From Hyperoodon ampullatus (Eukaryota; Chordata; Mammalia; Artiodactyla; Ziphiidae), in contig CATKHW010000013.1 of NCBI GenBank assembly GCA_949752795.1, positions 744,001-808,000 on the forward strand: a DNA stretch of 64,000 nt. Direction: 5' to 3'. Every line of letters begins with the position of its first letter. The first letter of the stretch is position 1. The notes beneath the pieces were generated by a model. It did not search any database. It was not told the DNA's origin and saw nothing but the letters and a program-made list of their open reading frames with translations. Shown here piece after piece: positions 26,083-39,992 of this stretch. Position numbers and translations under genes: made by a program.

Positions 26083-27821
26083 CCTGGACACTTGGGACTG
26101 AGAGGATTGGTGAGATTGGGTGAACAAATGCAGACCATTTAAAGCAATAATGCATGGCACACATTCCATGGGTCCCAACTCTCCCGGTTGAATGGAATAT
26201 TACTACAGTTATAACATGTACGGGAAACCTAGAGAACGGACACACTGTGAATACGAAAGGTTTCTAAAACTCAACGAATAGTCCCTCTCCTGGTGCTCCG
26301 GTTTGACTTTCCATCTGCTTTACTATCAAGCTCCCAACTTGGAGAGACAGCCCCTTTAACCTCCTGGTTCGCACAGGTTGCCAATTTGGCAGAGGATGAA
26401 AGGGAAGAGGGAGAACCAATGAGAGAGTAGCTGTTAGGCATTTGGACGGGCACATATCACTGTAATTTCCCGGCAGGAAGAAGAATTAACCAAAGTCTCA
26501 GCCCCCCACCGGGAACCAGTATAGGTCCTGAACCAAAATTTTGGACTTGCGGTCAGCTCAACTAAAACGAGTTGAAAAATGGAGCTCAGGGGCACAGCAA
26601 TTCACAAACTGGCCGAGTAATAAAGGACAACTATCGTCCAAATATCTGTTGAGGGAAGGCAACGAGGCGGAGTTGAAAGCGAGGCAGAATAGCAGGAAAC
26701 AGATTTCAAGAGGTACGTTGGAATCGCCTTTAAAGCACAGGAAGAGGGGCACAACTTCGACAATGATGCACTTGGCCAAAAAGGGCGTATGCGTTTTCTC
26801 CTGAATATATTCAGGAGAAAACGCATACGCCCTTTTTGGCCAAGCAAGCAAGCGGGCAATGCAAATCTGCACTACAAAGAAGTATCACTTCCCACCGGTC
26901 AAAAGGGATATCCACAAAATGTGTAAAAACCGGAAAGGCAAGACAGGCCCTGGAGAACAGGGAGCCTTGTTATGCTGATGGGCGGGATGTAAATTGCCAA
27001 CTGCCTCTCTGGAGGAGTGCATTGTGTTCCCTAAAACAAGTAAACAACAGAGCTACAGAGCCAAGGGCACTTCCAGTCTAGGGAATATACCTTGGGAAAA
27101 CTGAAAATCAAAAAGACAGAGCCACCCTAAAATTTAGGGCTGCACTGCTTACAAGGACCTCAACTTGGGTCCACCTTAAATATCCCAGGAAATATAAAAA
27201 TGGTTCAAAAAATTGTGGTACTTACATAAGATGGAATATCCCTCAGCCATGAAATCAATGTCATAAGACCAGTAGCAGCAAAATGGGTGGATTCAGGTAC
27301 GATGATTCTAAGTGAAATAAGTCACAGAGAAAAAGAAACTTATCATAAGATATCACTTATGAAGATCCTGTAAACATGGCTACACTTGAACTGAGTTAGG
27401 AAAGAGAACAGTGTCTCACATTTAGAAAACACTCTTATGCCTGCTTAAGGGGGAAGGAGAGGTGGGGTGATGCATAAAACCAGAGTTTGATATAAGCAGA
27501 GGTACCGTTCCAAAAACCAACTATGGAATAGGCAAGACCTACACCTTCCTCAGTGAAAGGGACTCAAAACCCCATATTTCCCGCAGAGGAATATATCTGA
27601 CTAGTAAGAATCTTAAAACCTATGTATTGATATGTCTCCGTAAGGGAATCAAGTGTGTCTAGACTGGCATAAACATGGAAGCGAGAATCAGCTCAAACCC
27701 ACTATAAAAAGGAATTTCAAAAACAAAACAAAAAAGCTGGGAAATTCTTTACAATTCCTTCAGAGTCTCTGATGAAACCTGGAATGACCCTATCTACAAC
27801 GACAGCTGGATGTGGCATAAG
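26083..27821 (+). repeat. Satellite monomer copy 16 (1,739 bp)
   Basis: The palindrome at 26771-26844 is perfect. The 12-bp dyad ccaaaattttgg upstream is intact. Confidence 0.97.
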
Positions 27822-29560
27822 GCTGGACACTTTGGACTGAGAGGATTGGTGAGATTGGGTGAGCAAATGCAGACACTTTAAAGCAATAATGCATGGCACC
27901 CATTCCATGGGTCCCAACTCTCCAGGTTTAAGGGAATATTACTACAGTTATAACATGAACGGGAAACCTAGAGAACGGACACACTGTGAATACGAAAGGC
28001 TTCTAAAACTCAACGAATAGTCCCTCTCCTGGTGCTCCGGTTTGACTTTCCACCTGCTTTACTATCAACCTCCCAAATTGGAGAGACAGCCCCTTTAACC
28101 TCCTGGTTCGCACAGGTTGCCAATTTGGCAGAGGATGAAAGGCAAGAGGGAGAACCAATGAGAGAGTAGCTGTTAGGCATTTGGACGGGCACATATCACT
28201 CTAATTTCCCGGCAGGAAGAAGAATTAACCAAAGTCTCTGCCCCCCAGCGGGAACCAGCATAGGTCCTGAACCAAAATTTTGGACATGCGGTCAGCTCAC
28301 CAAAAACGAGTTGAAAAATGGAGCTCAGGGGTATAGCAATTCACAAACTGGCCGATTAATAAAGGACAACTATCGTCCAAAAATCTGTTGAGGGAAGGCA
28401 ACGAGGCGGACTTGAAAGCGAGGCAGAATAGCAGGAAACAGATTTCAAGAGGTACGTTGGAATAGCCTTTAAAGCACAGGAAGAGGGGCACAACTTCGAC
28501 AATGATGCACTTGGCCAGAAAGGGCGTATGCGTTTTCTCCTGAATATATTCAGGAGAAAACGCATACGCCCTTTCTGGCCAAGCAAGCAAGCGGGCAATG
28601 CAAATCTGCACTACGAAGAAGTATCACTTCCCACCGGTCAAAAGGGACATCCACAAAATGTGTAAAAACCAGAAAGGCAAGACAGGCCCTGGAGAACAGG
28701 GAGCCTTGTTATGCTGATGGGCGGGATGTAAATTGCCAACTGCCTCTCTGGAGGAGTACATTGTGTTCCCTAAAACAAGTAAAGAACAGAGCTACAGAGC
28801 CAAGGGCACTTCCAGTCTAGGGAATAAACCTTGGGAAAACTGAAAATCAATAAGACAGAGCCACCCCAAAATTTAGGGCTGCACTGCTTACAAGGACCTC
28901 AACTTGGGTACACCTTAAATATCCCAGGAAATATAAAAATGGTTCAAAAAATTGTGGTACTTACGTACGATGGAATATCCCTCAGCCATGAAATCAATGT
29001 CATAAGAACAGTAGCAGCAAAATGGGTGGATTCAGGTACGATGATTCTAAGTGAAATAAGTCACACAGAAAAAGAAACTTATCATAAGATATCACTTATG
29101 AAGATCCTGTAAACATGGCTACACTTGAACTGAGTTAGGAAAGAGAACAGTGTTTCACATGTAGAAAACACTCTTATGCCTGCTTAAGGGGGAAGGAGAG
29201 GTGGGGTGATGCATAAAACCAGAGTTTGATATAAGCACAGGTACCTTTCCAAAAACCAACTATGGAATAGACAAGACCTACAACTTCCTCAGTGAAAGGG
29301 ACTCAAAACCCCATATTTCCCGCAGAGGAATATATCTGACTAGTAAGAATCTTAAAACCTATGTATTGATATGTCTCCGTAAGGGAATCAAGTGTGTCTA
29401 GACTGGCATAAACATGGCAGCGAGAATCAGCTCAAACCCACTATAAAAAGGAATTTCAAAAACAAAACAAAAAAACTGGGAAATTCTTCACAATTCCTTC
29501 AGGGTCTCTGATGAAACCTGAAGTGACCCTATCTACAATGACAGCTGGATGTGGCATAAG
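27822..29560 (+). repeat. Satellite monomer copy 17 (1,739 bp), compensated palindrome
   Basis: The palindrome at 28510-28583 is perfect although both arms differ from the consensus: a to g at 28518 and the symmetric t to c at 28575. No other copy in the window has either change. Confidence 0.97.
28510..28583. repeat. Palindrome with symmetric double change (copy 17)
   Basis: Relative to all other copies, 28518 is G instead of A and the mirror position 28575 is C instead of T. The 74-bp palindrome therefore stays perfect despite two differences. Confidence 0.95.
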
Positions 29561-31299
29561 GCTGGACACTTGGGACTGAGAGAATTGGTGAGATTGGGTG
29601 AGCAAATGCAGACCCTTTAAAGCAATAGTGCATGGCACCCATTCCATGGGTCCCAACTCTCCAGGTTGAAGGGAATATTACTACAGTTATAACATGTACG
29701 GGAAACCTAGAGAACGGACACACTGTGAATACGAAAGGTTTCTAAAACTCAACGAATAGTCCCTCTCCTGGTGCTCCGGTTTGACTTTACACCTGCTTTA
29801 CTATCAACCTCCCAACTTGGAGAGACAGCCCCTTTAACGTCCTGGTTCGCACAGGTTGCCAATTTGGCAGAGGATGAAAGGGAAGAGGGAGAACCAATGA
29901 GAGAGTAGCTGTTAGGCATTTGGACGGGCACATATCACTGTAATTTCCCGGCAGGAAGAAGAATTAACCAAAGTCTCAGCCCCCCACCGGGAACCAGCAT
30001 AGGTCCTGAACCAAAATTTTGGACCTGCGGTCAGCTCACCAAAAACGAGTTGAAAAATGGAGCTCAGGGGCACAGCAATTCAAAAACGGGCCGAGTAATA
30101 AAGGACAACTATCGTCCAAAAATCTGTTGAGGGAAGGCAACGAGGCGGACTTGAAAGCGAGGCAGAATAGCAGGAAACAGATTTCAAGAGGTACGTTGGA
30201 ATCGCCTTTAAAGCACCGGATGAGGGGCACAACTTCGACAATGATGCACGTGGCCAAAAAGGGCGTATGCGTTTTCTCCTGAATATATTCAGGAGAAAAC
30301 GCATACGCCCTTTTTGGCCAAACAAGCAATCGGGCAATGCAAATCTGCACTACAAAGAAGTATCACTTCCCACCGGTCAAAAGGGACATCCACAAAATGT
30401 GTAAAAACCAGAAAGGCAAGACAGGCCCTGGAGAACAGGGAGCCTTGTTATGCTGATGGGCGGGATGTAAATTGCCAACTGCCTCTCTGGAGGAGTGGAT
30501 TGTGTTCCCTAAAACAAGTAAACAACAGAGCTACAGAGCCAAGGGCACTTCCAGTCTAGGGAATATACCTTGTGAAAACTGAAAATCAAAAAGACACAGC
30601 CACCCCAAAATTTAGGGCTGCACTGCTTACAAGGACCTCAACTTGGGTACACCTTAAATATCCCAGGAAATATAAAAATGGTTCAAAAAATTGTGGTACT
30701 TACGTACGATGGAATATCCCTCAGCCATGAAATCAACGTCATAAGACCAGTAGCAGCAAAATGGGTGGATTCAGGTACGATGATTCTAAGTGAAATAAGT
30801 CACAGAGAAAAAGAAACTTATCATAAGATATCACTTATGAAGATCCTGTAAACATGGCTACACTTGAACTGAGTTAGGAAAGAGAACAGTGTCTCACATT
30901 TAGAAAACACTCCTATGCCTGCTTAAGGCGGAAGGAGAAGTGGGGTGATGCATAAAACCAGAGTTTGATATAAGCACAGGTACTGTTCCAAAAACCAACT
31001 AAGGAATAGACAAGACCTACACCTTCCTCAGTGAAAGGGACTCAAAACCCCATATTTCCCGCAGAGGAATATATCTGACTAGTAAGAATCTTAAAACCTA
31101 TGTATTGATATGTCTCCGTAAGGGAATCAAGTGTGTCTAGACTGGGATAAATATGGCAGCGAGAATCAGCTCAAACCCACTATAAAAAGGAATTTCAAAA
31201 ATAAAACAAAAAAACTGGGAAATTCTTTACAATTCCTTCAGGGTCTCTGATGAAACCTGATATGACCCTATCTACAATGACAGCTGGATGTGGCATAAG
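29561..31299 (+). repeat. Satellite monomer copy 18 (1,739 bp)
   Basis: The palindrome at 30249-30322 loses its two outermost pairs (acgtggcc on the left, ggccaaac on the right); the inner 70 bp are perfect. It shares the variant ccttgtgaaaactg with copy 19. Confidence 0.97.
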
Positions 31300-33037
31300 G
31301 CTGGACACTTGGGACTGAGAGGATTGGTGAGATTGGGTGAGCATATGCAGACCCTTTAAAGCAATAATGCATGGCACACATTCCATGGGTCCCAACTCTC
31401 CAGGTTGAAGGGAATATTACTACAGATATAACATGTACGGGAATCCTAGAGAACGGACACACTGTGAAAACGAAAGGTTTCTAAAACTCAAGGAATAGGC
31501 CCTCTCCTGGTGCTCCGGTTTGACTTTCCATCTGCTTTATTATCAACCTCGCAACTTGGAGAGACCGCCCCTTTAACCTCCTAGTTCGCACAGGTTGCCA
31601 ATTTGGCAGAGGATGAAAGGGAAGAGGGAGAACCAATGAGAGAGTAGCTGTTAGGCATTTGGACGGGCACATATCACTGTAATTTCCCGGCAGGAAGAAG
31701 AATTAACCAAAGTCTCAGCCACCCACCGGGAATCAGTATAGATCCTGAACCACAATTTCGGACTTGCGGTCAGCTCACCAAAAACGAGTTGAAAAATGGA
31801 GCTCAGGGGCACAGCAATTCACAAACGGGCCGAGTAATAAAGGACAACTATCGTCCAAAAATCTGTTGAGGGAAGGCAACGAGGCGGACTTGAAAGCTAG
31901 GCAGAATAGCAGGAAACAGATTTCAAGAGGTACGTTGGAATCGCCTTTAAAGCACAGGAAGAGGGGCACAACTTCGACAATGATGCACTTGGCCAAAAAG
32001 GGCGTATCCGTTTTCTCCTGAATATATTCAGGAGAAAACGCATACGCCCTTTTTGGCCAAGCAAGCAAGCGGGCAATGCAAATCTGCACTACAAAGAAGT
32101 ATCACTTCCCACCGGTCAAAAGGGACATCCACAAAATGTGTAAAAACCAGCAAGGCTAGACAGGCCCTGGAGAACAGGGAGCCTTGTTATGCCGATGGGC
32201 GGGATGTAAATTGCCAACTGCCTCTCTGGAGGAGTGGATTGTGTTCCCTAAAACAAGTAAACAACAGAGCTACAGAGCCAAGGGCACTTCCAGTCTAGGG
32301 AATATACCTTGTGAAAACTGAAAATCAAAAAGACACAGCCACCCCAAAATTTAGGGCTGCACTGCTTACAAGGACCTCAACTTGGGTACACCTTAAATAT
32401 CCCAGGAAATATAAAAATGGTTCAAAAAATTGTGTTACTTACGTACGATGGAATATCCCTCAGCCATGAAATCAATGTCATAAGACCAGTAGCAGCAAAA
32501 TGGGTGGATTCAGGTACGATGATTCTAAGTGAAATAAGTCACAGAGAAAAAGAAACTTATCATAAGATATCACTTATGAAGATCCTGTAAACATGGCTAC
32601 ACTTGAACTGAGTAAGGAAAGAGAACAGTGTCTCACATTTAGAAAACACTCTTATGCCTGCTTAAGGGGGAAGGAGAGGTGGGGTGATGCATAAAACCAG
32701 AGTTTGATATAAGCACAGGTACCGTTCCAAAAACCAACTATGGAATAGACAAGACCTACACCTTCCTCAGTGAAAGGGACTCAAAACCCCATATTTCCCG
32801 CAGAGGAATATATCTGACTAGTAAGAATCTTAAAACCTATGTATTGATATGTCTCCGTAAGGGAATCAAGTGTGTCTAGACTGGGATAAATATGGCAGCG
32901 AGAATCAGCTCAAACCCACTATAAAAAGAATTTCAAAAATAAAACAAAAAAACTGGGAAATTCTTTACAATTCCTTCAGGGTCTCTGATGAAACCTGATA
33001 TGACCCTATCTACAATGACAGCTGGATGTGGCATAAG
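31300..33037 (+). repeat. Satellite monomer copy 19 (1,738 bp)
   Basis: The palindrome at 31988-32061 has one left-arm mismatch (tatccg for tatgcg). One base is missing near 32928 (ataaaaagaattt). It carries the first gccgatgggcgg variant, which then marks copies 20-27. Confidence 0.97.
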
Positions 33038-34775
33038 GCTGGACACTTGGGACTGAGAGGATTGGTGAGATTGGGTGAGCAAATGCAGACCCTTTAAAGC
33101 AATAATGCATGGCACACATTCCATGGGTCCCAACTCTCCAGGTTGAAGGGAATATTACTACAGATATAACATGTACGGGAATCCTAGAGAACGGACACAC
33201 TGTGAATACGAAAGGTTTCTAAAACTCAACGAATAGGCCCTCTCCTGGTGCTCCGGTTTGACTTTCCATCTGCTTTATTATCAACCTCCCAACTTGGAGA
33301 GACAGCCCCTTTAACCTCCTAGTTCGCACAGGTTGCCAATTTGGCAGAGGATGAAAGGGAAGAGGGAGAACCAATGAGAGAGTAGCTGTTAGGCATTTGG
33401 ACGGGCACATATCACTCTAATTTCCCGGCAGGAAGAAGAATTAACCAAAGTCTCAGCCACCCACCGGGAATCAGTATAGATCCTGAACCAAAATTTCGGA
33501 CTTGCGGTCAGCTCACCAAAACGAGTTGAAAAATGGAGCTCAGGGGCACAGCAATTCACAAACGGGCCGAGTAATAAAGGACAACTATCGTCCAAAAATC
33601 TGTTGAGGGAAGGCAACGAGGCGGATTTGAAAGCGAGGCAGAATAGCAGGAAACAGATTTCAAGAGGTACGTTGGAATCGCCTTTAAAGCACAGGAAGAG
33701 GGGCACAACTTCGACAATGATGCACTTGGCCAAAAAGGGCGTATGCGTTTTCTCCTGAATATATTCAGGAGAAAACGCATACGCACTTTTTGGCCAAGCA
33801 AGCAAGCTGGCAATGCAAATCTGCACTACAAAGAAGTATCACTTCCCACCGGTCAAAAGGGACATCCACAAAATGTGTAAAAACCAGAAAGGCTAGACAG
33901 GCCCTGGAGAACAGGGAGCCTTGTTATGCCGATGGGCGGGATGTAAATTGCCAACTGCCTCTCTGGAGGAGTGCATTGTGTTCCCTAAAACAAGTAAACA
34001 ACAGAGCTACAGAGCCAAGGGCACTTCCAGTCTAGGGAATATACCTTGGGAAAACTGAAAATCAAAAAGACACAGCCACCCCAATATTTAGGGCTGCACT
34101 GCTTACAAGGACCTCAACTTGGGTACACCTTAAATATCCCAGGAAATATTAAAATGGTTCAAAAAATTGTGGTACTTACGTACGATGGAATATCCCTCAG
34201 CCATGAAATCAATGTCATAAGACCAGTAGCAGCAAAATGGGTGGATTCAGGTACGATGATTCTAAGTGAAATAAGTCACACAGAAAAAGAAACTTATCAT
34301 AAGATATCACTTATGAAGATCCTGTAAACATGGCTACACTTGAACTGAGTTAGGAAAGAGAACAGTGTCTCACATTTAGAAAACACTCTTATGCCTGCTT
34401 AAGGGGGAAGGAGAGGTGGGGTGATGCATAAAACCAGAGTTTGATATAAGCACAGGTACCGTTCCAAAAACCAACTATGGAATAGACAAGACCTAAACCT
34501 TCCTCAGTGAAAGGGACTCAAAACCCCATATTTCCCACAGAGGAATATATCTGACTAGTAAGAATCTTAAAACCTATGTATTGATATGTCTCCGTAAGGG
34601 AATCAAGTGTGTCTAGACTGGGATAAATATGGCAGCGAGAATCAGCTCAAACCCACTATAAAAAGGAATTTCAAAAATAAAACAAAACAACTGGGAAATT
34701 CTTTACAATTCCTTCAGGGTCTCTGATGAAACCTGAAATGACCCTATCTACAATGACAGCTGGATGTGGCATAAG
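33038..34775 (+). repeat. Satellite monomer copy 20 (1,738 bp)
   Basis: The palindrome at 33725-33798 has one right-arm mismatch (acgcac for acgccc), shared only with copy 25. One A is missing in caccaaaacgag near 33518. It shares ccaatatttag with copies 22 and 25. Confidence 0.97.
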
Positions 34776-36514
34776 GCTGGACACTTGGGACTGAGAGGAT
34801 TGGTGAGATTGGGTGAGCAAATGCAGACCCTTTAAGGCAATAATGCATGGCACACATTCCATGGGTCCCAACTCTCCAGGTTGAAGGGAATATTACTACA
34901 GATATAACATATACGGGAATCCTAGAGAACGGACACACTGTGAATACGAAAGGTTTCTAAAACTCAATGAATAGGCCCTCTCCTGGTGCTCCGGTTTGAC
35001 TTTCCATCTGCTTTATTATCAACCTCCCAACTTGGAGAGACAGCCCCTTTAGCCTCCTGGTTCGCACAGGTTGCCAATTTGGCAGAGGATGAAAGGGAAG
35101 AGGGAGAACCAATGAGAGAGTAGCTGTTAGGCATTTGGACGGGCACATATCACTGTAATTTCCCGGCAGGAAGAAGAATTAACCAAAGTCTCAGCCACCC
35201 ACCGGGAATCAGTATAGATCCTGAACCAAAATTTTGGACTTGCGGTCAGCTCACCAAAAACGAGTTGAAAAATGGAGCTCAGGGGCACAGCAATTCACAA
35301 ACGGGCCGAGTAATAAAGGACAACTATCGTCCAAAAATCTGTTGAGGGAAGGCAACGAGGCGTACTTGAAAGCGAGGCAGAATAGCAGGAAACAGATTTC
35401 AAGAGGTACGTTGGAATCGCCTTTAAAGCACAGGAAGAGGGGCACAACTTCGACAATGATGCACTTGGCCAAAAAGGGCGTATGCGTTTTCTCCTGAATA
35501 TATTCAGGAGAAAACGCATACGCCCTTTTTGGCCAAGCAAGCAAGCTGGCAATGCAAATCTGCACTACAAAGAAGTATCACTTCCCACCGGTCAAAAGGG
35601 ACATCCACAAAATGTGTAAAAACCAGAAAGGCTAGACAGACCCTGGAGAACAGGGAGCCTTGTTATGCCGATGGGCGGGATGTAAATTGCCAACTGCCTC
35701 TCTGGAGGAGTGCATTGTGTTCCCTAAAACAAGTAAACAACAGAGCTACAGAGCCAAGGGCACTTCCAGTCTAGGGAATATACCTTGGGAAAACTGAAAA
35801 TCAAAAAGACACAGCCACCCCAAAATTTAGGGCTGCACTGCTTACAAGGACCTCAACTTGGGTACACCTTAAATATCCCAGGAAATATAAAAATGGTTCA
35901 AAAAATTGTGGTACTTACGTACGATGGAATATCCCTCAGCCATGAAATCAATGTCATAAGACCAGTAGCAGCAAAATGGGTGGATTCAGGTACGATGATT
36001 CTAAGTGAAATAAGTCACACAGAAAAAGAAACTTATCATAAGATATCACTTATGAAGATCCTGTAAACATGGCTACACTTGAACTGAGTTAGGAAAGAGA
36101 ACAGTGTCTCACATTTAGAAAACACTCTTATGCCTGCTTAAGGGGGAAGGAGAGGTGGGGTGATGCATAAAACCAGAGTTTGATATAAGCACAGGTACCG
36201 TTCCAAAAACCAACTATGGAATAGACAAGACCTACACCTTCCTCAGTGAAAGGGACTCAAAACCCCATATTTCCCGCAGAGGAATATATCTGACTAGTAA
36301 GAATCTTAAAACCTATGTATTGATATGTCTCCGTAAGGGAATCAAGTGTGTCTAGACTGGGATAAATATGGCAGCGAGAATCAGCTCAAACCCACTATAA
36401 AAAGGAATTTCAAAAATAAAACAAAAAAACTGGGAAATTCTTTACAATTCCTTCAGGGTCTCTGATGAAACCTGAAATGACCCTATCTACAATGACAGCT
36501 GGATGTGGCATAAG
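34776..36514 (+). repeat. Satellite monomer copy 21 (1,739 bp)
   Basis: The palindrome at 35464-35537 is perfect. Private markers gcgtacttgaaagcg and tagacagaccctgg recur only in copy 26, five monomers downstream. Confidence 0.97.
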
Positions 36515-38253
36515 GCTGGACACTTGGGACTGAGAGGATTGGTGAGATTGGGTGAGCAAATGCAGACCCTTTAAAGCAATAATGCATGGCACACATTCCA
36601 TGGGTCCCAACTCTCCAGGTTGAAGGGAATATTACTACAGATATAACATGTACGGGAATCCTAGAGAACGGACACACTGTGAATACGAAAGGTTTCTAAA
36701 ACTCAACGAATAGGCCCTCTCCTGGTGCTCCGGTTTGACTTTCCATCTGCTTTATTATCAACCTCCCAACTTGGAGAGACAGCCCCTTTAACCTCCTAGT
36801 TCGCACAGGTTGCCAATTTGGCAGAGGATGAAAGGGAAGAGGGAGAACCAATGAGAGAGTAGCTGTTAGGCATTTGGACGGGCACATATCACTGTAATTT
36901 CCCGGCAGGAAGAAGAATTAACCAAAGTCTCAGCCACCCACCGGGAATCAGTATAGATCCTGAACCAAAATTTCGGACTTGCGGTCAGCTCACCAAAAAC
37001 GAGTTGAAAAATGGAGCTCAGGGGCACAGTAATTCACAAACGGGCCGAGTAATAAAGGACAACTATCGTCCAAAAATCTGTTGAGGGAAGGCAACGAGGC
37101 GGATTTGAAAGCGAGGCAGAATAGCAGGAAACAGATTTCAAGAGGTACGTTGGAATCGCCTTTAAAGCACAGGAAGAGGGGCACAACTTCGACAATGATG
37201 CACTTGGCCAAAAAGGGCGTATGTGTTTTCTCCTGAATATATTCAGGAGAAAACGCATACGCCCTTTTTGGCCAAGCAAGCAAGCTGGCAATGCAAATCT
37301 GCACTACAAAGAAGTATCACTTCCCACCGGTCAAAAGGGACATCCACAAAATGTGTAAAAACCAGAAAGGCTAGACAGGCCCTGGAGAACAGGGAGCCTT
37401 GTTATGCCGATGGGCGGGATGTAAATTGCCAACTGCCTCTCTGGAGGAGTGCATTGTGTTCCCTAAAACAAGTAAGCAACAGAGCTACAGAGCCAAGGGC
37501 ACTTCCAGTCTAGGGAATATACCTTGGGAAAACTGAAAATCAAAAAGACACAGCCACCCCAATATTTAGGGCTGCACTGCTTACAAGGACCTCAACTTGG
37601 GTACACCTTAAATATCCCAGGAAATATAAAAATGGTTCAAAAAATTGTGGTACTTACGTACGATGGAATATCCCTCAGCCATGAAATCAATGTCATAAGA
37701 CCAGTAGCAGCAAAATGGGTGGATTCAGGTACGATGATTCTAAGTGAAATAAGTCACACAGAAAAAGAAACTTATCATAAGATATCACTTATGAAGATCC
37801 TGTAAACATGGCTACACTTGAACTGAGTTAGGAAAGAGAACAGTGTCTCACATTTAGAAAACACTCTTATGCCTGCTTAAGGGGGAAGGAGAGGTGGGGT
37901 GATGCATAAAACCAGAGTTTGATATAAGCACAGGTACCGTTCCAAAAACCAACTATGGAATAGACAAGACCTACACCTTCCTCAGTGAAAGGGACTCAAA
38001 ACCCCATATTTCCCACAGAGGAATATATCTGACTAGTAAGAATCTTAAAACCTATGTATTGATATGTCTCCGTAAGGGAATCAAGTGTGTCTAGACTGGG
38101 ATAAATATGGCAGCGAGAATCAGCTCAAACCCACTATAAAAAGGAATTTCAAAAATAAAACAAAACAACTGGGAAATTCTTTACAATTCCTTCAGGGTCT
38201 CTGATGAAACCTGAAATGACCCTATCTACAATGACAGCTGGATGTGGCATAAG
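36515..38253 (+). repeat. Satellite monomer copy 22 (1,739 bp)
   Basis: The palindrome at 37203-37276 has one left-arm CG to TG mismatch (tatgtg). It shares ccaatatttag and tttcccacagagg with copies 20 and 25. Confidence 0.97.
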
Positions 38254-39992
38254 GCTGGACACTTGGGACTGAGAGGATTGGTGAGATTGGGTGAGCAAAT
38301 GAAGACCCTTTAAGGCAATAATGCATGGCACACATTCCATGGGTCCCAACTCTCCAGGTTGAAGGGAATATTACTACAGATATAACATATACGGGAATCC
38401 TAGAGAACGGACACACTGTGAATACGAAAGGTTTCTAAAACTCAACGAATAGGCCCTCTCCTGGTGCTCCGGTTTGACTTTCCATCTGCTTTATTATCAA
38501 CCTCCCAACTTGGAGAGACAGCCCCTTTAACCTCCTAGTTTGCACAGGTTGCCAATTTGGCAGAGGATGAAAGGGAAGAGGGAGAACCAATGAGAGAGTA
38601 GCTGTTAGGCATTTGGACGGGCACATATCACTCTAATTTCCCGGCAGGAAGAAGAATTAACCAAAGTCTCAGCCACCCACCGGGAATCAGTATAGATCCT
38701 GAACCAAAATTTTGGACTTGCGGTCAGCTCACCAAAAACGAGTTGAAAAATGGAGCTCAGGGGCACAGCAATTCACAACCGGGCCGAGTAATAAAGGACA
38801 ACTATCGTCCAAAAATCTGTTGAGGGAAGGCAACGAGGCGGACTTGAAAGCGAGGCAGAATAGCAGGAAACAGATTTCAAGAGGTACGTTGGAATCGCCT
38901 TTAAAGCACAGGAAGAGGGGCACAACTTCGACAATGATGCACTTGGCCAAAAAGGGCGTATGCGTTTTCTCCTGAATATATTCAGGAGAAAACGCATACG
39001 CCCTTTTTGGCCAAGCAAGCAAGCTGGCAATGCAAATCTGCACTACAAAGAAGTATCACTTCCCACCGGTCAAAAGGGACATCCACAAAATGTGTAAAAA
39101 CCAGAAAGGCTAGACAGGCCCTGGAGAACAGGGAGCCTTGTTATGCCGATGGGCGGGATGTAAATTGCCAACTGCCTCTCTGGAGGAGTGCATTGTGTTC
39201 CCTAAAACAAGTAAACAACAGAGCTACAGAGCCAAGGGCACTTCCAGTCTAGGGAATATACCTTGGGAAAACTGAAAATCAAAAAGACACAGCCACCCCA
39301 AAATTTAGGGCTGCACTGCTTACAAGGACCTCAACTTGGGTACACCTTAAATATCCCAGGAAATATAAAAATGGTTCAAAAAATTGTGGTACTTACGTAC
39401 GATGGAATATCCCTCAGCCATGAAATCAATGTCATAAGACCAGTAGCAGCAAAATAGGTGGATTCAGGTACGATGATTCTAAGTGAAATAAGTCACACAG
39501 AAAAAGAAACTTATCATAAGATATCACTTATGAAGATCCTGTAAACATGGCTACACTTGAACTGAGTTAGGAAAGAGAACAGTGTCTCACATTTAGAAAA
39601 CACTCTTATGCCTGCTTAAGGGGGAAGGAGAGGTGGGGTGATGCATAAAACCAGAGTTTGATATAAGCACAGGTACCGTTCCAAAAACCAACTATGGAAT
39701 AGACAAGACCTACACCTTCCTCAGTGAAAGGGACTCAAAACCCCATATTTCCCGCAGAGGAATATATCTGACTAGTAAGAATCTTAAAACCTATGTATTG
39801 ATATGTCTCCGTAAGGGAATCAAGTGTGTCTAGACTGGGATAAATATGGCAGCGAGAATCAGCTCAAACCCACTATAAAAAGGAATTTCAAAAATAAAAC
39901 AAAACAACTGGGAAATTCTTTACAAATCCTTCAGGGTCTCTGATGAAACCTGATATGACCCTATCTACAATGACAGCTGGATGTGGCATAAG
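38254..39992 (+). repeat. Satellite monomer copy 23 (1,739 bp)
   Basis: The palindrome at 38942-39015 is perfect. The start of the copy shares tttaaggcaataatg and ataacatatacggg with copies 21 and 26. It has gcaaaataggtgg near 39452, shared with copies 25 and 26. Confidence 0.97.
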
